A DNA stretch of 28,596 bases from Chloroflexota bacterium (GTDB lineage: Bacteria > Chloroflexota > Anaerolineae > Aggregatilineales > Phototrophicaceae): positions 1 to 28,596 of the forward strand of contig JAPOYU010000069.1 of NCBI GenBank assembly GCA_026706395.1. The letters are read 5' to 3'. The translations under genes and the position numbers were made by a program. Every line of letters starts with the position of its first letter. Within the stretch, counting starts at the first letter, position 1. This document shows positions 8,439 through 17,565 of this stretch, one piece after another. Under the pieces are notes generated by a model. It searched no databases and was not told the origin of the DNA. It worked only from the letters and a program-made list of their open reading frames with translations.

Positions 8439-9077
8439 ATGAAGGGCATGATTGGCAAAAAAGTAGGCATGACACAAGTGTTTGACGAGCAGGGCGCCGC
8501 GGTTCCGGTGACTGTGATTCAAGCAGGACCCTGTTATGTTACGCAGATACGCAATGTCGAACGCGACGGCTATGTCGCGGTCCAACTCGGCTTCGGGGAA
8601 ACCAAGCCAAAACGGCTCTCCAAGGGGCAACTTGGCCATTTGCAGCGGTCCGATTTGCCTGCGCTGCGTCATTTGCGTGAATTCCGTCTAGCTGAGCGCA
8701 GCGATTTGGCGGTGGAAGAGGGTCAGGAAATCAAAGTTGACGTCTTTGAGCGCGGTGAATTAGTCGATGTGATTGGTACGAGCAAAGGCCGCGGACATGC
8801 CGGCACTATCAAGCGCCATGGTTTTGCTCGAGGACCGAAGACGCACGGTCAGTCCGATCGTATGCGGTCGCCCGGTTCTATCGGCATGTGTGCTACGCCT
8901 GGGCGGACCTTTAAGGGAAAGAAGATGGCGGGCCGCATGGGCAACGACCGAGTGACAGTTCAAAACCTGCCTTTGATCGTAGTCGATGCCGAGAACGACT
9001 TGTTGGCGGTGAAAGGCTCAGTGCCCGGCGCGAAGGGTAGCATCGTCATGATCCGCCCGGCAGCGAAGCACGCTTAA
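8439..9077 (+). CDS. rplC: 50S ribosomal protein L3
   Basis: L3 is an early assembly protein of the large subunit that reaches toward the peptidyl transferase centre. It has 212 residues from the ATG at 8439. This start gives the standard MKGMIGKKVGMTQVF opening and sits eight bases after TGGAGG; an in-frame GTG at 8424 is inside that ribosome site and is rejected. Signature segments are GTSKGRGHAGTIKRHGF and the long loop HGQSDRMRSPGSIG through MAGRMGNDRVTVQNL, whose Gln-rich tip region is methylated in some bacteria. Confidence 0.97.
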   Translation: MKGMIGKKVGMTQVFDEQGAAVPVTVIQAGPCYVTQIRNVERDGYVAVQLGFGETKPKRLSKGQLGHLQRSDLPALRHLREFRLAERSDLAVEEGQEIKVDVFERGELVDVIGTSKGRGHAGTIKRHGFARGPKTHGQSDRMRSPGSIGMCATPGRTFKGKKMAGRMGNDRVTVQNLPLIVVDAENDLLAVKGSVPGAKGSIVMIRPAAKHA

Positions 9078-9107
9078 CCGGTGGCGGAGCAGACAGGAGA
9101 TTTGGCT

Positions 9108-9737
9108 ATGCAGTTTCCGGTTCTAGACGGCGCCGGTCGAGAAGTATCTAAAGTTGACTTGCCGTCCGATATCTTTGAAGCGAAGATCAACGTGGGCTTG
9201 ATGCACCAGGCTTTCGTCCGGCAGATGGCCAACGCTCGCCAAGGATCGCACAACACGCGTTCGCGCAGCGAAATCCGCGCGACTGGAGCGAAATGGTATC
9301 GACAGAAGGGTACGGGCCGGGCGCGGCACGGCGCACAAAGCGCGCCAATCTTCGTCGGCGGCGGCTTGGCGCATGGGCCGAAGCCGCGTGACTATTCCAA
9401 GCGGATGCCTAAGAAGATGCGGCAAGGCGCCATACGGTCGACCTTGAGCGCGCTGGTGCGTGACGACCAACTGGTGCTGGTCGACAAACTCGACATGGAC
9501 GCTCCCAAGACCAAGGAGATTCGCGGGTTCGTCGAATCGTTGGTTGGAGATCAGTCCGCTTTGATCGTGGTGACTCGCGGCCAAGAAGCAGTGCGGAAGA
9601 GCGCCAACAACTTGTCGAAAGTTCATACGGTCATGGCCAATTACCTGAACGTGCGCGACATGCTGAAGTATGACAAGGTGATCATGCCGTTGGACGCCCT
9701 TGACGTGGTCAAGAGCATTTGGGGTAAGGGAGCGTAA
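9108..9737 (+). CDS. rplD: 50S ribosomal protein L4
   Basis: L4 (L4/L1e family) lines the nascent peptide exit tunnel; in E. coli it also represses its own S10 operon. The start chosen is ATG 9108, seven bases after CAGGAGA, giving 209 residues beginning MQFPVLDGAGREV. An in-frame GTG at 9081 would add nine poorly conserved residues. The tunnel loop is recognisable as TRSEIRATGAKWYRQKGTGRARHG with GGGLAHGPKPRDYSKRMPKK, here given as positions about 45-95. The Rossmann-like C-terminal part ends in LDALDVVKSIWGKGA. Confidence 0.96.
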   Translation: MQFPVLDGAGREVSKVDLPSDIFEAKINVGLMHQAFVRQMANARQGSHNTRSRSEIRATGAKWYRQKGTGRARHGAQSAPIFVGGGLAHGPKPRDYSKRMPKKMRQGAIRSTLSALVRDDQLVLVDKLDMDAPKTKEIRGFVESLVGDQSALIVVTRGQEAVRKSANNLSKVHTVMANYLNVRDMLKYDKVIMPLDALDVVKSIWGKGA

Positions 9738-9738
9738 C

Positions 9739-10041
9739 ATGGCAGAGTTGCATCTATATGACGTCATCCGCCGCCCTCTGATTACGGAAAAGACAACTGA
9801 AATGGCTGACGGTCAGAACAAGTACGTCTTTGAAGTTGCGCTTGACGCCAACAAAATCCAGGTCAAGCTGGCTGTCGAGGAAGTTTTTGACCTGGAGGGC
9901 AAAGTGGTCAAAGTCAGCACGATGGTTATGCCGGCCAAACGTGGTCGCCGCGGGCGCAGCCAATACATTCGGTCAAGCGCCTGGAAAAAGGCAATCGTGA
10001 CGCTGGAGGATGGCGTCTCGATTGAACTCTTTGATGTATAG
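9739..10041 (+). CDS. rplW: 50S ribosomal protein L23
   Basis: L23 is the docking site for trigger factor and SRP at the tunnel exit. The ATG at 9739 follows the rplD stop after one base, which indicates translational coupling, and AAGGGA lies just upstream. The 100 residues read [40 protein letters not shown] and a basic loop [21 protein letters not shown], as expected. An in-frame ATG at 9700 lies inside rplD and is rejected. Confidence 0.96.
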   Translation: MAELHLYDVIRRPLITEKTTEMADGQNKYVFEVALDANKIQVKLAVEEVFDLEGKVVKVSTMVMPAKRGRRGRSQYIRSSAWKKAIVTLEDGVSIELFDV

Positions 10042-10055
10042 GGGGTGCAATAACA

Positions 10056-10889
10056 ATGCCCATTAAAGTGTACAAACCTACATCGCCCGGTCGTCGGGAC
10101 ATGACCGGCTATACATTCGAAGAAATCACCAAGAAGAAGCCCGAACGGTCGTTGACGCGCGCGCTGCGAAAGAAGGGCGGCCGGAACAATACCGGGCGAA
10201 TCACGGTAAGACATCGCGGTGGCGGGCATAAGCGGCGCTACCGCATGATCGATTTCAAGCGCGACAAAGAAGACTGCCGTGCTGAGGTTGTCGCCATAGA
10301 GTATGATCCCAATCGGTCCGCGCGTATCGCTCTGCTGCAATACGAAGACGGGGTCAAGAGTTACATAATTGCGCCGATGGGCGTGCAAGTTGGTGACACA
10401 ATCGGCAATGGCGCTATGAGTACGCTGCGGCCGGGAAACAGTCGGGCCTTGAAGGAGATTCCATTGGGCACCGTGGTGCACAATATTGAATTGCGGCCGG
10501 GCAAAGGCGGGCAGTTGGCGCGTTCCGCCGGGACATCAGCGCAAATACTGGCGTCCGAAGGTAAGTATGTCACTTTGCGCCTGCCAAGTGGTGAGATGCG
10601 CATGGTGCTTGGCACATGCCGAGCGACTATAGGTCAGGTGGGTAATGCGGAGCATTCGAATGTCAAGCTGGGCAAGGCCGGGCGGCGCCGTTGGCTAGGC
10701 TGGCGGCCATCGGTGCGAGGCACGGCAATGGATCCGGCAAGTCATCCGCATGGTGGCGGTGAAGGGAAGTCCGGCATCGGCATGGCCGCGCCGAAGACGC
10801 CCTGGGGCAAGAAGGCGCTGGGCGTTCGCACCCGGCGCAACAAACGCACCAATCGCTTTATCATCCGCCGCCGCGGCAAGCGCCGTTAA
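10056..10889 (+). CDS. rplB: 50S ribosomal protein L2
   Basis: L2 is the most conserved large-subunit protein and is needed for subunit association and peptidyl transfer. The 277 residues match the bacterial norm. Motifs seen are [13 protein letters not shown] at the N-terminus, [39 protein letters not shown] read in parts, and the C-terminal [15 protein letters not shown] containing the conserved histidine (usually [10 protein letters not shown]). The tail is strongly basic. Ribosome site GGGGG just precedes the ATG. Confidence 0.98.
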   Translation: MPIKVYKPTSPGRRDMTGYTFEEITKKKPERSLTRALRKKGGRNNTGRITVRHRGGGHKRRYRMIDFKRDKEDCRAEVVAIEYDPNRSARIALLQYEDGVKSYIIAPMGVQVGDTIGNGAMSTLRPGNSRALKEIPLGTVVHNIELRPGKGGQLARSAGTSAQILASEGKYVTLRLPSGEMRMVLGTCRATIGQVGNAEHSNVKLGKAGRRRWLGWRPSVRGTAMDPASHPHGGGEGKSGIGMAAPKTPWGKKALGVRTRRNKRTNRFIIRRRGKRR

Positions 10890-10904
10890 TCAGGAGAGGC
10901 CAAC

Positions 10905-11174
10905 ATGTCACGGTCACTGAAAAAGGGCTACTACATTAGCCCCAAGCTGCTGGAAAAGGTCGAGCGGCTTAACCAGCAGAACAAGAAAGTCGTCATCCGC
11001 ACCTGGAGCCGGGCGAGTACGATCTTTCCGCAGATGGTCGGCCATACGATTGCCGTGCATGATGGCCGGCGACATGTGCCGATTTACATTACGGAAAACA
11101 TGGTCGGGCATAAATTGGGTGAATTTGCGCCGACTCGCACCTTCCGTGGACATATCACGGATAGTAGACGATAG
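10905..11174 (+). CDS. rpsS: 30S ribosomal protein S19
   Basis: S19 lies in the 30S head and forms a complex with S13 near the A-site tRNA. The 89 residues have the standard opening [19 protein letters not shown] and the conserved [28 protein letters not shown] read over residues 34-61, ending [19 protein letters not shown] precedes the ATG. Tightly spaced with rplB (15 bases) and rplV (11 bases). Confidence 0.98.
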   Translation: MSRSLKKGYYISPKLLEKVERLNQQNKKVVIRTWSRASTIFPQMVGHTIAVHDGRRHVPIYITENMVGHKLGEFAPTRTFRGHITDSRR

Positions 11175-11185
11175 AGGGTATTGAG

Positions 11186-11539
11186 ATGGAAGTACGCGCG
11201 ATTTCCCGATATCTGCCGATCTCACCGCGGAAGCTGCGCCTGGTCTGCGACAAAGTGCGCGGGATGGATGCGGAAGAAGCGTTGATCGTGCTGGATTATA
11301 TGCCGCAGAAGGGCTCCGCCTTTGTGAGCAAGACACTGTCGTCGGCGATGGCGAATGCGGTGAATAATTTCGATCTGAACCGGGAAGAATTATATGTGTC
11401 GCAAATCTACGCCGGTGATGGCCCGACTTTGAAGCGCTTCAAGGCCGGCGCGCGCGGGCGCTTCAAGCCGCGTTTGAAACGAACGTCACACTTGTGGGTG
11501 ATTTTGGCAGAGCGAGAGGAAGAAGTTAATGGGTCGTAA
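11186..11539 (+). CDS. rplV: 50S ribosomal protein L22
   Basis: L22 has a globular surface domain and a long hairpin that lines the exit tunnel at the macrolide constriction. The 117 residues include VRAISRYLPISPRKLRLVCD, the KTLSSAMANAVNNF helix and the hairpin GPTLKRFKAGARGRFKPRLK. No deletion typical of macrolide resistance is apparent at the hairpin tip. The last 11 bases overlap rpsC. Confidence 0.97.
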   Translation: MEVRAISRYLPISPRKLRLVCDKVRGMDAEEALIVLDYMPQKGSAFVSKTLSSAMANAVNNFDLNREELYVSQIYAGDGPTLKRFKAGARGRFKPRLKRTSHLWVILAEREEEVNGS

Positions 11540-12227
11540 GGTTCATCCTAAAGGCTTTCGCCTGAAAGTCATCCGTGAATGGGATGCTCGCTGGTATGCG
11601 GAAGGCGAGCGATATGTCAACTTATTGATGGAAGATCGCAAGATTCGCAAATATCTCAAAGCGAAAACATCGCGCGCCGGTGTGTCACGCATAGAGATTG
11701 AGCGACATCCTAACCTCGTGATTATTACGATTAACACGGTACGCCCCGGGCTCATCATTGGGCGCAAAGGTGAGGCTGTGAAGGAATTGCGGCAGAACTT
11801 GCAGGATATGACCGGCAAGAAAGTGAAGGTTGAGGTCAGCGAGATCGAAAAGCCGGACCTGGATTCTACGCTGGTAGCGGAAAATGTCGCGTCCCAATTG
11901 GTGCGCCGCATCGGCCATAGCCGCGCCATGAAACGCGCCATCATGCAAGCGATGCGTCAAGGCGCTGGCGGGATCCGCATCGAAGTGAGCGGACGCCTTG
12001 GCGGTTCTGATATGGCGCGTCGCGAGTGGATGTTCGATGGCCGCGTGCCGCGTAACACCTTACGAGCCGATATCGACTATGGTTTTGCCGAAGCTTTGAC
12101 GACCTTTGGTCAGATAGGCGTGAAAGTATGGATTTACAAGGGCGATATTCTGCCGGGCGAAGACCCCTTCAGTACCGGCGCGCAGCGGCCGTCGGGCCAC
12201 GATGGTCGTCGTGGTCGGCGGAATTAG
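11529..12227 (+). CDS. rpsC: 30S ribosomal protein S3
   Basis: S3 forms part of the mRNA entry tunnel and contributes to the ribosomal helicase activity. The 232 residues open with MGRKVHPKGFRLKVIREWDA. The KH domain shows TVRPGLIIGRKGEAVKELR (GxxG loop). The C-terminal domain shows MARREWMFDGRVPRNTLRAD and IDYGFAEALTTFGQIGVKVW. The ATG lies inside rplV, preceded by AGAGGAAG, so the two are translationally coupled. Confidence 0.98.
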   Translation: MGRKVHPKGFRLKVIREWDARWYAEGERYVNLLMEDRKIRKYLKAKTSRAGVSRIEIERHPNLVIITINTVRPGLIIGRKGEAVKELRQNLQDMTGKKVKVEVSEIEKPDLDSTLVAENVASQLVRRIGHSRAMKRAIMQAMRQGAGGIRIEVSGRLGGSDMARREWMFDGRVPRNTLRADIDYGFAEALTTFGQIGVKVWIYKGDILPGEDPFSTGAQRPSGHDGRRGRRN

Positions 12228-12254
12228 GTCGCCGAAGCTGGAGGAGCAGACTAC

Positions 12255-12689
12255 ATGTTGATGCCGAAACGCAGAAAATACAACAAACAGATGCGCGGAC
12301 GCATGCGTGGGAAAGCGCGGCGTGGCGCGGTCGTCCAGTTTGGTGATTATGGCTTGCAAGCGCTCGAACCCAGCTGGGTGACAAGCCGACAGATTGAAGC
12401 CTGCCGGCGGGCGATGGTGCGCTATATCCGCCGCCGCGGCAAAGTCTGGATTCGCATATTCCCGGACAAGCCGGTGACTCAAAAGGCGGCTGAAACGCGT
12501 ATGGGCAGCGGCAAGGGCGCGGTTGAAAAATGGGTCTGTGTCGTGAAGCCGGGCCGTATTCTCTTTGAAATGAGCGGCGTTCCGGAAGATGACGCGCGCG
12601 AGGCATTGCGCCTGGCGTCGCATAAGCTGCCGATCAAGACCAAGTTCGTCAAGCGCTTCGATCCCATTTCGGGTCGGGAGGTCAGCTGA
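12255..12689 (+). CDS. rplP: 50S ribosomal protein L16
   Basis: L16 organises the A-site region and central protuberance during late assembly. The 144 residues begin [19 protein letters not shown], with GGAGGAG eight bases upstream of the first ATG; the second ATG at 12261 is possible. Conserved stretches are [19 protein letters not shown] and [15 protein letters not shown]. The Arg in RMGSGKG is hydroxylated in some bacteria. The stop overlaps the rpmC start by one base (TGATG). Confidence 0.97.
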   Translation: MLMPKRRKYNKQMRGRMRGKARRGAVVQFGDYGLQALEPSWVTSRQIEACRRAMVRYIRRRGKVWIRIFPDKPVTQKAAETRMGSGKGAVEKWVCVVKPGRILFEMSGVPEDDAREALRLASHKLPIKTKFVKRFDPISGREVS

Positions 12690-12916
12690 TGTTTATGGAT
12701 GAAATCCGCGCCATGTCCAATGATGAAATCCTGGACAAGGTCGAAGATCTCAAAGTTGAGATGTACACTTACCGCTTGCAGAAAGAATCTGGCGAGCTCA
12801 AGGATACGACGCTGTTTCGGAAAACGCGGCGCGATATCGCGCGCTTGAAGACCGCGCTGCGTGAACGCGAACTGGCGGCCGAAATGATTGCTCAAGGGGG
12901 ACAGAATGCCGAATAA
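12689..12916 (+). CDS. rpmC: 50S ribosomal protein L29
   Basis: L29 is a small two-helix protein beside L23 at the tunnel exit, contributing to the SRP and trigger factor platform. 75 residues: an N-terminal helix [20 protein letters not shown], a linker with [20 protein letters not shown], and a basic second helix [15 protein letters not shown]. The C-terminal tail of about ten residues is longer than the minimal protein. Starting at the second ATG (12695) is possible. It overlaps rpsQ by 11 bases. Confidence 0.95.
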   Translation: MFMDEIRAMSNDEILDKVEDLKVEMYTYRLQKESGELKDTTLFRKTRRDIARLKTALRERELAAEMIAQGGQNAE

Positions 12917-13166
12917 TCGCAAACGCCTGGTCGGAACCGTTGTCAGTGACAAAATGGAAAAGACGGTCGTGGTGGCGATTGAGAATCGCAAAATGCACCC
13001 GGTGTATCACAAAGTCGTGTCTTCAACGCGCAAGGTGATGGCGCACGACGAAACCGGTGCCGGTATCGGCGCTCTGGTTCGCATCGTGCAGAGCCGTCCG
13101 CTCAGCAAGCGCAAGCGCTGGGTGGTGGAAGAAGTGCTGGAAGCCCCGGAGACTGTGGCCAGCTAA
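12906..13166 (+). CDS. rpsQ: 30S ribosomal protein S17
   Basis: S17 is an OB-fold primary binder of 16S rRNA. The ATG at 12906 follows AAGGGGG by five bases and gives 86 residues beginning [20 protein letters not shown]. An in-frame TTG at 12888 is unsupported. The motif [16 protein letters not shown] and the loop [17 protein letters not shown] are characteristic. It is the last gene of the S10 block and starts inside rpmC. Confidence 0.97.
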   Translation: MPNNRKRLVGTVVSDKMEKTVVVAIENRKMHPVYHKVVSSTRKVMAHDETGAGIGALVRIVQSRPLSKRKRWVVEEVLEAPETVAS

Positions 13167-13201
13167 TTGATCGAAGAGGCTGGATTGGAGATTGGTTAAC
13201 G

Positions 13202-13573
13202 ATGATTCAAACTGAATCGCGTGTGAAGGTAGCCGATAACAGTGGCGCGCAAGAACTTCTGGTCATACGCGTAATCGGCGGATCAAAGGTGAAATATGGC
13301 TACGTCGGGGATATCGTGGTCGGCGCCGTGAAGTCGGCATCGACGACGGGCGGCGTGAAGAAGGGCGAGCTGGTGCGCGCGGTAATCGTACGCACGCACA
13401 AGGAATACCGCCGCACCGATGGCTCCACTATCCGTTTCGACGACAACGCCGCAGTGGTCCTGGCTGAGGATCTTGAGAATCCACGCGGCACGCGTGTATT
13501 TGGTCCGGTAGCGCGCGAACTGCGGGACAAAGGATTCATGAAGATCGTCTCGCTCGCGCCTGAGACCTTGTAA
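13202..13573 (+). CDS. rplN: 50S ribosomal protein L14
   Basis: L14 forms inter-subunit bridges and binds the ribosome silencing factor RsfS in bacteria. The 123 residues are close to the standard 122. Seen are [40 protein letters not shown], the [20 protein letters not shown] region in parts, and [19 protein letters not shown] at the C-terminus. First gene of the spc block; the 35-base gap before it holds only its ribosome site. Confidence 0.98.
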   Translation: MIQTESRVKVADNSGAQELLVIRVIGGSKVKYGYVGDIVVGAVKSASTTGGVKKGELVRAVIVRTHKEYRRTDGSTIRFDDNAAVVLAEDLENPRGTRVFGPVARELRDKGFMKIVSLAPETL

Positions 13574-13587
13574 ACGAAGGAAATGAT

Positions 13588-13914
13588 ATGCAACGAATAC
13601 AGCAGGGGGACTTGGTTGAGGTCATCGCGGGCAAGGATAAGGGCTTGCGCGGCGAGGTTGTGCGCGTCCTGGTCAAGAAGGATCGGGTGATCGTCAGCGG
13701 GGTGAATATCATGAAACGGCATCGCAAGGCGCGCCCCGCGCCCGGCGGGCAGCAGATCCCGGCGCAGATTATCGAGTTTGAAGCGCCGCTGCACATCTCG
13801 AATGTGATGCTGGTCTGCAAGGAAACGGATCAGCGCACCCGGGTGGGCTACCGCATCAATGAAGATGGCTACAAAGTCCGCTACAGCAAGAAAAGCGGCA
13901 GCGATATCGAGTAG
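13588..13914 (+). CDS. rplX: 50S ribosomal protein L24
   Basis: L24 is an assembly initiator with a KOW domain. 108 residues: QGDLVEVIAGKDKGLRGEVV is the KOW motif at about residues 6-25, followed by the conserved VSGVNIMKRHRKARP and a C-terminal part with IIEFEAPLHISNVMLVCK. The last twenty residues (RINEDGYKVRYSKKSG) have the usual wording. GAAGGAAA precedes the ATG. Confidence 0.97.
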   Translation: MQRIQQGDLVEVIAGKDKGLRGEVVRVLVKKDRVIVSGVNIMKRHRKARPAPGGQQIPAQIIEFEAPLHISNVMLVCKETDQRTRVGYRINEDGYKVRYSKKSGSDIE

Positions 13915-13932
13915 GGCAGCGAGGTCAACGCA

Positions 13933-14475
13933 ATGGAAAACCGAATGTACACCCGCTATCTCGAAGAAGTCGTGCCGACATTGACACAAGAGTTTGGCTA
14001 TAAAAATCCCATGCAGGTGCCGACGATCAGCAAGATCACCTTGAATATCGGTGTTGGTGAGGCGGTGGACGAGCCGCGCTCGCTCGATGGCGCCGTCGAG
14101 GATTTGAAGGTCATAACCGGGCAGCAGCCGGTGGTGACGCGCGCGAAGAAAAGCATAGCAACATACAAGTTGCGCGAGGGCCGCGCGATCGGCACCAAGG
14201 TAACTCTGCGCAAAGAGCGCATGTGGGCGCTCTATGACCGGTTGGTCAATATTGCGCTGCCGCGTATCCGCGACTTCCGCGGCGTACCACCGAAGCTGGA
14301 CGGTCGAGGAAACTTCACGGTCGGTTTGAGGGAGCAGTTAGTTTTCCCGGAAATCGACTTTGACAAGATCGACAAGGTCCGCGGGATGGAAATCACCATC
14401 GTGACCACAGCGAAAACGGATGAGGAAGGCCGCCGATTGCTGACACTGCTCGGAATGCCTTTCCAAGGGAATTAG
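13933..14475 (+). CDS. rplE: 50S ribosomal protein L5
   Basis: L5 binds 5S rRNA and contacts the P-site tRNA. The 180 residues match the family. ATG 13933 lies eight bases after GAGG; a second in-frame ATG at 13945 is possible. Motifs include [40 protein letters not shown] and the [20 protein letters not shown] region, ending [14 protein letters not shown]. Confidence 0.97.
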   Translation: MENRMYTRYLEEVVPTLTQEFGYKNPMQVPTISKITLNIGVGEAVDEPRSLDGAVEDLKVITGQQPVVTRAKKSIATYKLREGRAIGTKVTLRKERMWALYDRLVNIALPRIRDFRGVPPKLDGRGNFTVGLREQLVFPEIDFDKIDKVRGMEITIVTTAKTDEEGRRLLTLLGMPFQGN

Positions 14476-14485
14476 AGAGGACTAC

Positions 14486-14668
14486 ATGGCGAAAAAATGT
14501 ATGCAATTCCGAGAACAGCGGCGCAAGTACGCGGTGCGCGTTCGTCATCGCTGTAAGGTATGTGGTCGTCCGCGCGGATATATTCGCCGTTTCGGCTTGT
14601 GCCGGATATGTTTCCGCGAGATGGCGTTGAATGGCGAGATTCCCGGCGTTGTGAAAGCGAGTTGGTAG
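14486..14668 (+). CDS. rpsN: 30S ribosomal protein S14, zinc-binding short type
   Basis: The 60-residue type Z form of S14 (rpsZ/rpsN1). Four cysteines in two CxxC pairs, Cys23-Cys26 and Cys39-Cys42, form a zinc ribbon within [19 protein letters not shown] and RICFREMA. Placement between rplE and rpsH is canonical. Taken with the four-ligand L36 at 22312, this ribosome needs zinc at more than one site. No zinc-free paralogue is in the window. Ribosome site AGAGGA precedes the ATG. Confidence 0.98.
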   Translation: MAKKCMQFREQRRKYAVRVRHRCKVCGRPRGYIRRFGLCRICFREMALNGEIPGVVKASW

Positions 14669-14680
14669 GAGGCAGCACTA

Positions 14681-15094
14681 GTGTCAAACGTGACAAATGA
14701 TCCAATTGCCGATATGTTGACGCGCATTCGCAATGCCTTGACCCGCGGCAAGCCGGAAGTCATCGTGCCGGTGTCAAAGATCAAAATTGAGATCGCCCGC
14801 ATCCTGAAGGAAGAGGGTTATATTGAAGACTTTTCCATTGGCGATGAGAAGCCGGTGCCATTGATCAATGTGCAGTTGAAATATTTTGGGTCGCGCCGGG
14901 ATCGGCGACCTGTGATCACGCAATTGCAGCGGATCAGCAAACCCGGGCGCCGCGTCTACCGCAAGCGTAAGGAATTGCCGATTGTTCTGAGTGGCACGGG
15001 CATCGCGATCGTGACGACGCCAAAGGGCGTCATGACGGCACAGCAGGCCCGTCGTAATGGCGTTGGCGGCGAAGTGCTGTGCTACGTCTGGTAA
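14681..15094 (+). CDS. rpsH: 30S ribosomal protein S8
   Basis: S8 binds the central domain of 16S rRNA and is the feedback repressor of spc in E. coli. The start is GTG at 14681, eight bases after TAGGAGG, giving 137 residues beginning MSNVTNDPIADMLTRIRNAL. The C-terminal SGTGIAIVTTPKGVMTAQQA and GGEVLCYVW are typical. The GTG start is unusual among its neighbours, which nearly all use ATG. Confidence 0.97.
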   Translation: MSNVTNDPIADMLTRIRNALTRGKPEVIVPVSKIKIEIARILKEEGYIEDFSIGDEKPVPLINVQLKYFGSRRDRRPVITQLQRISKPGRRVYRKRKELPIVLSGTGIAIVTTPKGVMTAQQARRNGVGGEVLCYVW

Positions 15095-15110
15095 TGGAAG
15101 GTGTGCGATT

Positions 15111-15659
15111 ATGTCTCGCGTAGGAAAGCAACCGGTCCGGCTGCCAGAAAAGGTCAGCGTCGCCATCGACCGGAATACGGTGAAAGTCAAGGGACCCAAA
15201 GGCGAACTGTCGCAGGATTTCAGTCCCGATTTGACGATTCGCCAAGACAACGGTTCAATTATCGTTGAGCGTCCCTCGGACCTGCGTCATCACAGAGCGC
15301 TGCATGGACTGACGCGCTCGCTGCTGGCAAATATGGTGCAAGGCGTATCCGAAGGATTCCGTAAGACGCTGCAAATCCAGGGTGTTGGTTATCAAGCGAC
15401 ACTGCAAGGGAAGAACCTGCAACTGCGCCTCGGGCATTCACACGAGGTGATAGTTGAGCCGCCGATGCATGTTTCCTTTGATGTGCCACAAGACTCTCGC
15501 GGTACGATCATTCACGTCGATGGTATCGACAAGCAGGTAGTTGGTCAGGTGGCGGCGGATATCCGCGGCTGGCGACCGCCTGAGCCCTATAAGGGCAAGG
15601 GTGTTCGCTATCTGGGCGAATACGTCCGGCGCAAAGCCGGCAAGGCCGGCAAGAGATAG
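15111..15659 (+). CDS. rplF: 50S ribosomal protein L6
   Basis: L6 sits near the factor-binding centre beside the sarcin-ricin loop. ATG 15111 gives the standard MSRVGKQPVRLPEKV opening and 182 residues, with GGAAGG upstream; an in-frame TTG or ATG inside rpsH would add spurious residues. The two repeated domains are visible, and the second contains GIDKQVVGQVAADIRGWRPP and EPYKGKGVRYLGEYVRRKAG. Confidence 0.97.
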   Translation: MSRVGKQPVRLPEKVSVAIDRNTVKVKGPKGELSQDFSPDLTIRQDNGSIIVERPSDLRHHRALHGLTRSLLANMVQGVSEGFRKTLQIQGVGYQATLQGKNLQLRLGHSHEVIVEPPMHVSFDVPQDSRGTIIHVDGIDKQVVGQVAADIRGWRPPEPYKGKGVRYLGEYVRRKAGKAGKR

Positions 15660-15682
15660 GTTGCTGATTGTCCTTCATATCT

Positions 15683-15716
15683 ACTGAAGCGAATGGCACT
15701 CGCGCACTGAAGCGAG
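15683..15716 (+). repeat. Direct repeat and small hairpin upstream of rplR
   Basis: ACTGAAGCGA occurs at 15683-15692 and again at 15706-15715. The second copy forms the right arm of a hairpin, CTCGC (15699-15703) with GCGAG (15712-15716). This 82-base gap between rplF and rplR is longer than most gaps of the spc block. The structure could affect mRNA stability; it may equally be chance. Confidence 0.3.
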
Positions 15717-15741
15717 ACGAATGAAACGAAGGAATTGAGAA

Positions 15742-16116
15742 ATGGCAGATATCACCGGGCGAAAGAAGTACGCCGCTCGCAAACGGCGTCACTTGCGCGT
15801 GCGCAGGCGCATCTCAGGTACGTCAGCGCGGCCGCGGATGAATGTTTTCCGCAGCAACAGCAATACCTTTGTGCAGCTCATTGACGACGTTGCCGGGCGC
15901 ACCTTGGTTTCTTGCTCGACAATCGACAAAGAACTGGCGCCATCATTGACGGACATGAGTAAAGTCGAGGCGGCGAAGACGGTCGGGCAGACCCTTGCCG
16001 TCCGGGCCAAGACGGCTGGCATTGAACAGGTCGTCTTTGATCGAGGTGGATTCAAATACACCGGTCGAGTGGCGGCGGTTGCTCAGGGCGCGCGTGAAGC
16101 GGGCCTGCAATTGTAG
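15742..16116 (+). CDS. rplR: 50S ribosomal protein L18
   Basis: L18 binds 5S rRNA with L5 and helps place it in the large subunit. The 124 residues have a very basic N-terminus (RKKYAARKRRHLRVRRRISG), then RPRMNVFRSNSNTFVQLIDD, EAAKTVGQTLAVRAKTAGI and VVFDRGGFKYTGRVAAVAQG, with REAGLQL at the end. GAAGGAA lies before the ATG. Confidence 0.97.
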   Translation: MADITGRKKYAARKRRHLRVRRRISGTSARPRMNVFRSNSNTFVQLIDDVAGRTLVSCSTIDKELAPSLTDMSKVEAAKTVGQTLAVRAKTAGIEQVVFDRGGFKYTGRVAAVAQGAREAGLQL

Positions 16117-16131
16117 GCGTGGAGGGCATAA

Positions 16132-16695
16132 ATGGCTGAAAGAAGAAGGCGGGATTCGCGCAGAAACCAGGAAGAGCGCGATGAATTTGACGAGCGTGTA
16201 GTAGATATCCGGCGCGTGGCGAAGGTTATCAAAGGCGGCCGGCGTTTCGCCTTCCGCACAGTTGTTGTAGTTGGGGACAACAAGGGCAATGTCGGCATCG
16301 GCATCGGTAAGGCGCGGGCCGTACCCGATAGCATCCGAAAAGCGGCCGAACGCGCCCGCCGCAATATCGAACCGGTATCGCTTTCCGGCAGAACTATCCC
16401 CTATACTGTCATCGGGCGCCACGGTGGCGCGCGCGTCCTGCTAAAGCCGGCTGCGCCCGGTACCGGTGTCATCGCAGGCGGCGGCGTGCGCGCGGTGCTC
16501 GAAGTTGTCGGCGTGCGTAACATATTGACGAAAAGCCAAGGCAGCGCGAATCTGCTCAATGTAACAATGGCTACTTTGGATGCGCTCAAGCAACTTCGCA
16601 GTGGCGAGCAAGTGGCGGAGATCCGCGGGAAACGCGTCGATGAAGTCGCGCCCGTCTGGGAGCGGCGCAGGGAGCGGGGAGGCGAGCATGCCTGA
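16132..16695 (+). CDS. rpsE: 30S ribosomal protein S5
   Basis: S5 is part of the mRNA entry region and affects decoding accuracy. 187 residues. The N-terminal double-stranded-RNA-binding-like domain has [20 protein letters not shown] and [20 protein letters not shown]. The loop associated with spectinomycin resistance falls in the [10 protein letters not shown] stretch, and no deletion is visible. The C-terminal part has [24 protein letters not shown] precedes the ATG. The end overlaps rpmD by eight bases. Confidence 0.98.
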   Translation: MAERRRRDSRRNQEERDEFDERVVDIRRVAKVIKGGRRFAFRTVVVVGDNKGNVGIGIGKARAVPDSIRKAAERARRNIEPVSLSGRTIPYTVIGRHGGARVLLKPAAPGTGVIAGGGVRAVLEVVGVRNILTKSQGSANLLNVTMATLDALKQLRSGEQVAEIRGKRVDEVAPVWERRRERGGEHA

Positions 16696-16900
16696 GCAAA
16701 ACGGCAAGCTTCTCAAGATCACCTTGGTCAAGAGTCCCATCGGTTACAACAGCCGTCAAAAGGAAACCGTCAAATCATTGGGATTGCGCCGCATGAGCCA
16801 GACGGTGCTGATCGGTGACGCGCCGCAGATACGTGGCATGATAAACAAAGTGCGCCATCTGGTGACGGTCGAAGAGGTCGACGAAAATGAAGCTACATGA
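16688..16900 (+). CDS. rpmD: 50S ribosomal protein L30
   Basis: A small large-subunit protein of 70 residues. ATG 16688 follows GGGGAGG by five bases and lies inside the end of rpsE. The protein reads [40 protein letters not shown] and [14 protein letters not shown], all typical of L30. The ten residues before LKITLVKS and the acidic tail make it a little longer than the 58-60 residue minimum. The last 14 bases overlap rplO. Confidence 0.96.
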   Translation: MPEQNGKLLKITLVKSPIGYNSRQKETVKSLGLRRMSQTVLIGDAPQIRGMINKVRHLVTVEEVDENEAT

Positions 16901-17414
16901 CTTGAAGCCGGACGAAGGTTCAAAGCGTAAGCGAAAACGCGTCGGGCGTGGAATCGCCGCTGGCAAAGGCAAGACTGCCGGGCGCGGGCACAAAGGGCAG
17001 GGCGCGCGCAGTGGCGGCGGTAAAGGCCCCTATTTCGAAGGCGGTCAGTTGCCCTTGGTCCGCCGACTGCCATTCAAACGCGGCTTTACCAATATCTTCG
17101 GCATTACATATCAGGAAGTAAATGTCGATATGTTGGAGGCGCGGTTTGATGACGACGCCGTTGTCAATGGCGCGACGCTGAAAGATGTAGGGTTGGTCCG
17201 CGATGCCGGCGAACCGATAAAAGTGCTGGGCCGCGGCGAACTAAGCAAAAAGCTAGAAGTCCACGCCAATAAGTTCACCAAGAGCGCAGCGGCTAAGATC
17301 GAGAAGGCCGGCGGCAGTGTGAACAGCCATGCTTTGAAAGTAACCGGCGCGCGCGCGACAGTCAAACGTCTGCGGAAAGTTGATTTGGAACGCTTGTATG
17401 GCGATGCGCATTGA
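16887..17414 (+). CDS. rplO: 50S ribosomal protein L15
   Basis: L15 is a late assembly protein. The 175 residues are somewhat longer than the roughly 145 of E. coli because of the C-terminal half. The N-terminus shows [20 protein letters not shown] and the Gly/Arg-rich [14 protein letters not shown] with [17 protein letters not shown]. The C-terminal fold ends [20 protein letters not shown]. It starts inside rpmD, so the two are coupled. A 151-base gap with no clear promoter precedes secY. Confidence 0.96.
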   Translation: MKLHDLKPDEGSKRKRKRVGRGIAAGKGKTAGRGHKGQGARSGGGKGPYFEGGQLPLVRRLPFKRGFTNIFGITYQEVNVDMLEARFDDDAVVNGATLKDVGLVRDAGEPIKVLGRGELSKKLEVHANKFTKSAAAKIEKAGGSVNSHALKVTGARATVKRLRKVDLERLYGDAH

Positions 17415-17565
17415 TGCCAAAAGGCGGACCAAAAGCCGCTGCCGCAACTGCTCAGGTGGGTCTAGCGTATAGCCCATAGGGGCACTGCGGAAACAGAACC
17501 ATAGTCGCAGTCGCGGTATCCTTGAGCCAGCATAAGGACATCATCTTGGATAGGAAATCGGTCTT

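Noticed and set aside
9081..9107. Upstream GTG start for rplD
   Set aside because: The ATG at 9108 has a well-placed CAGGAGA and gives the usual L4 N-terminus.
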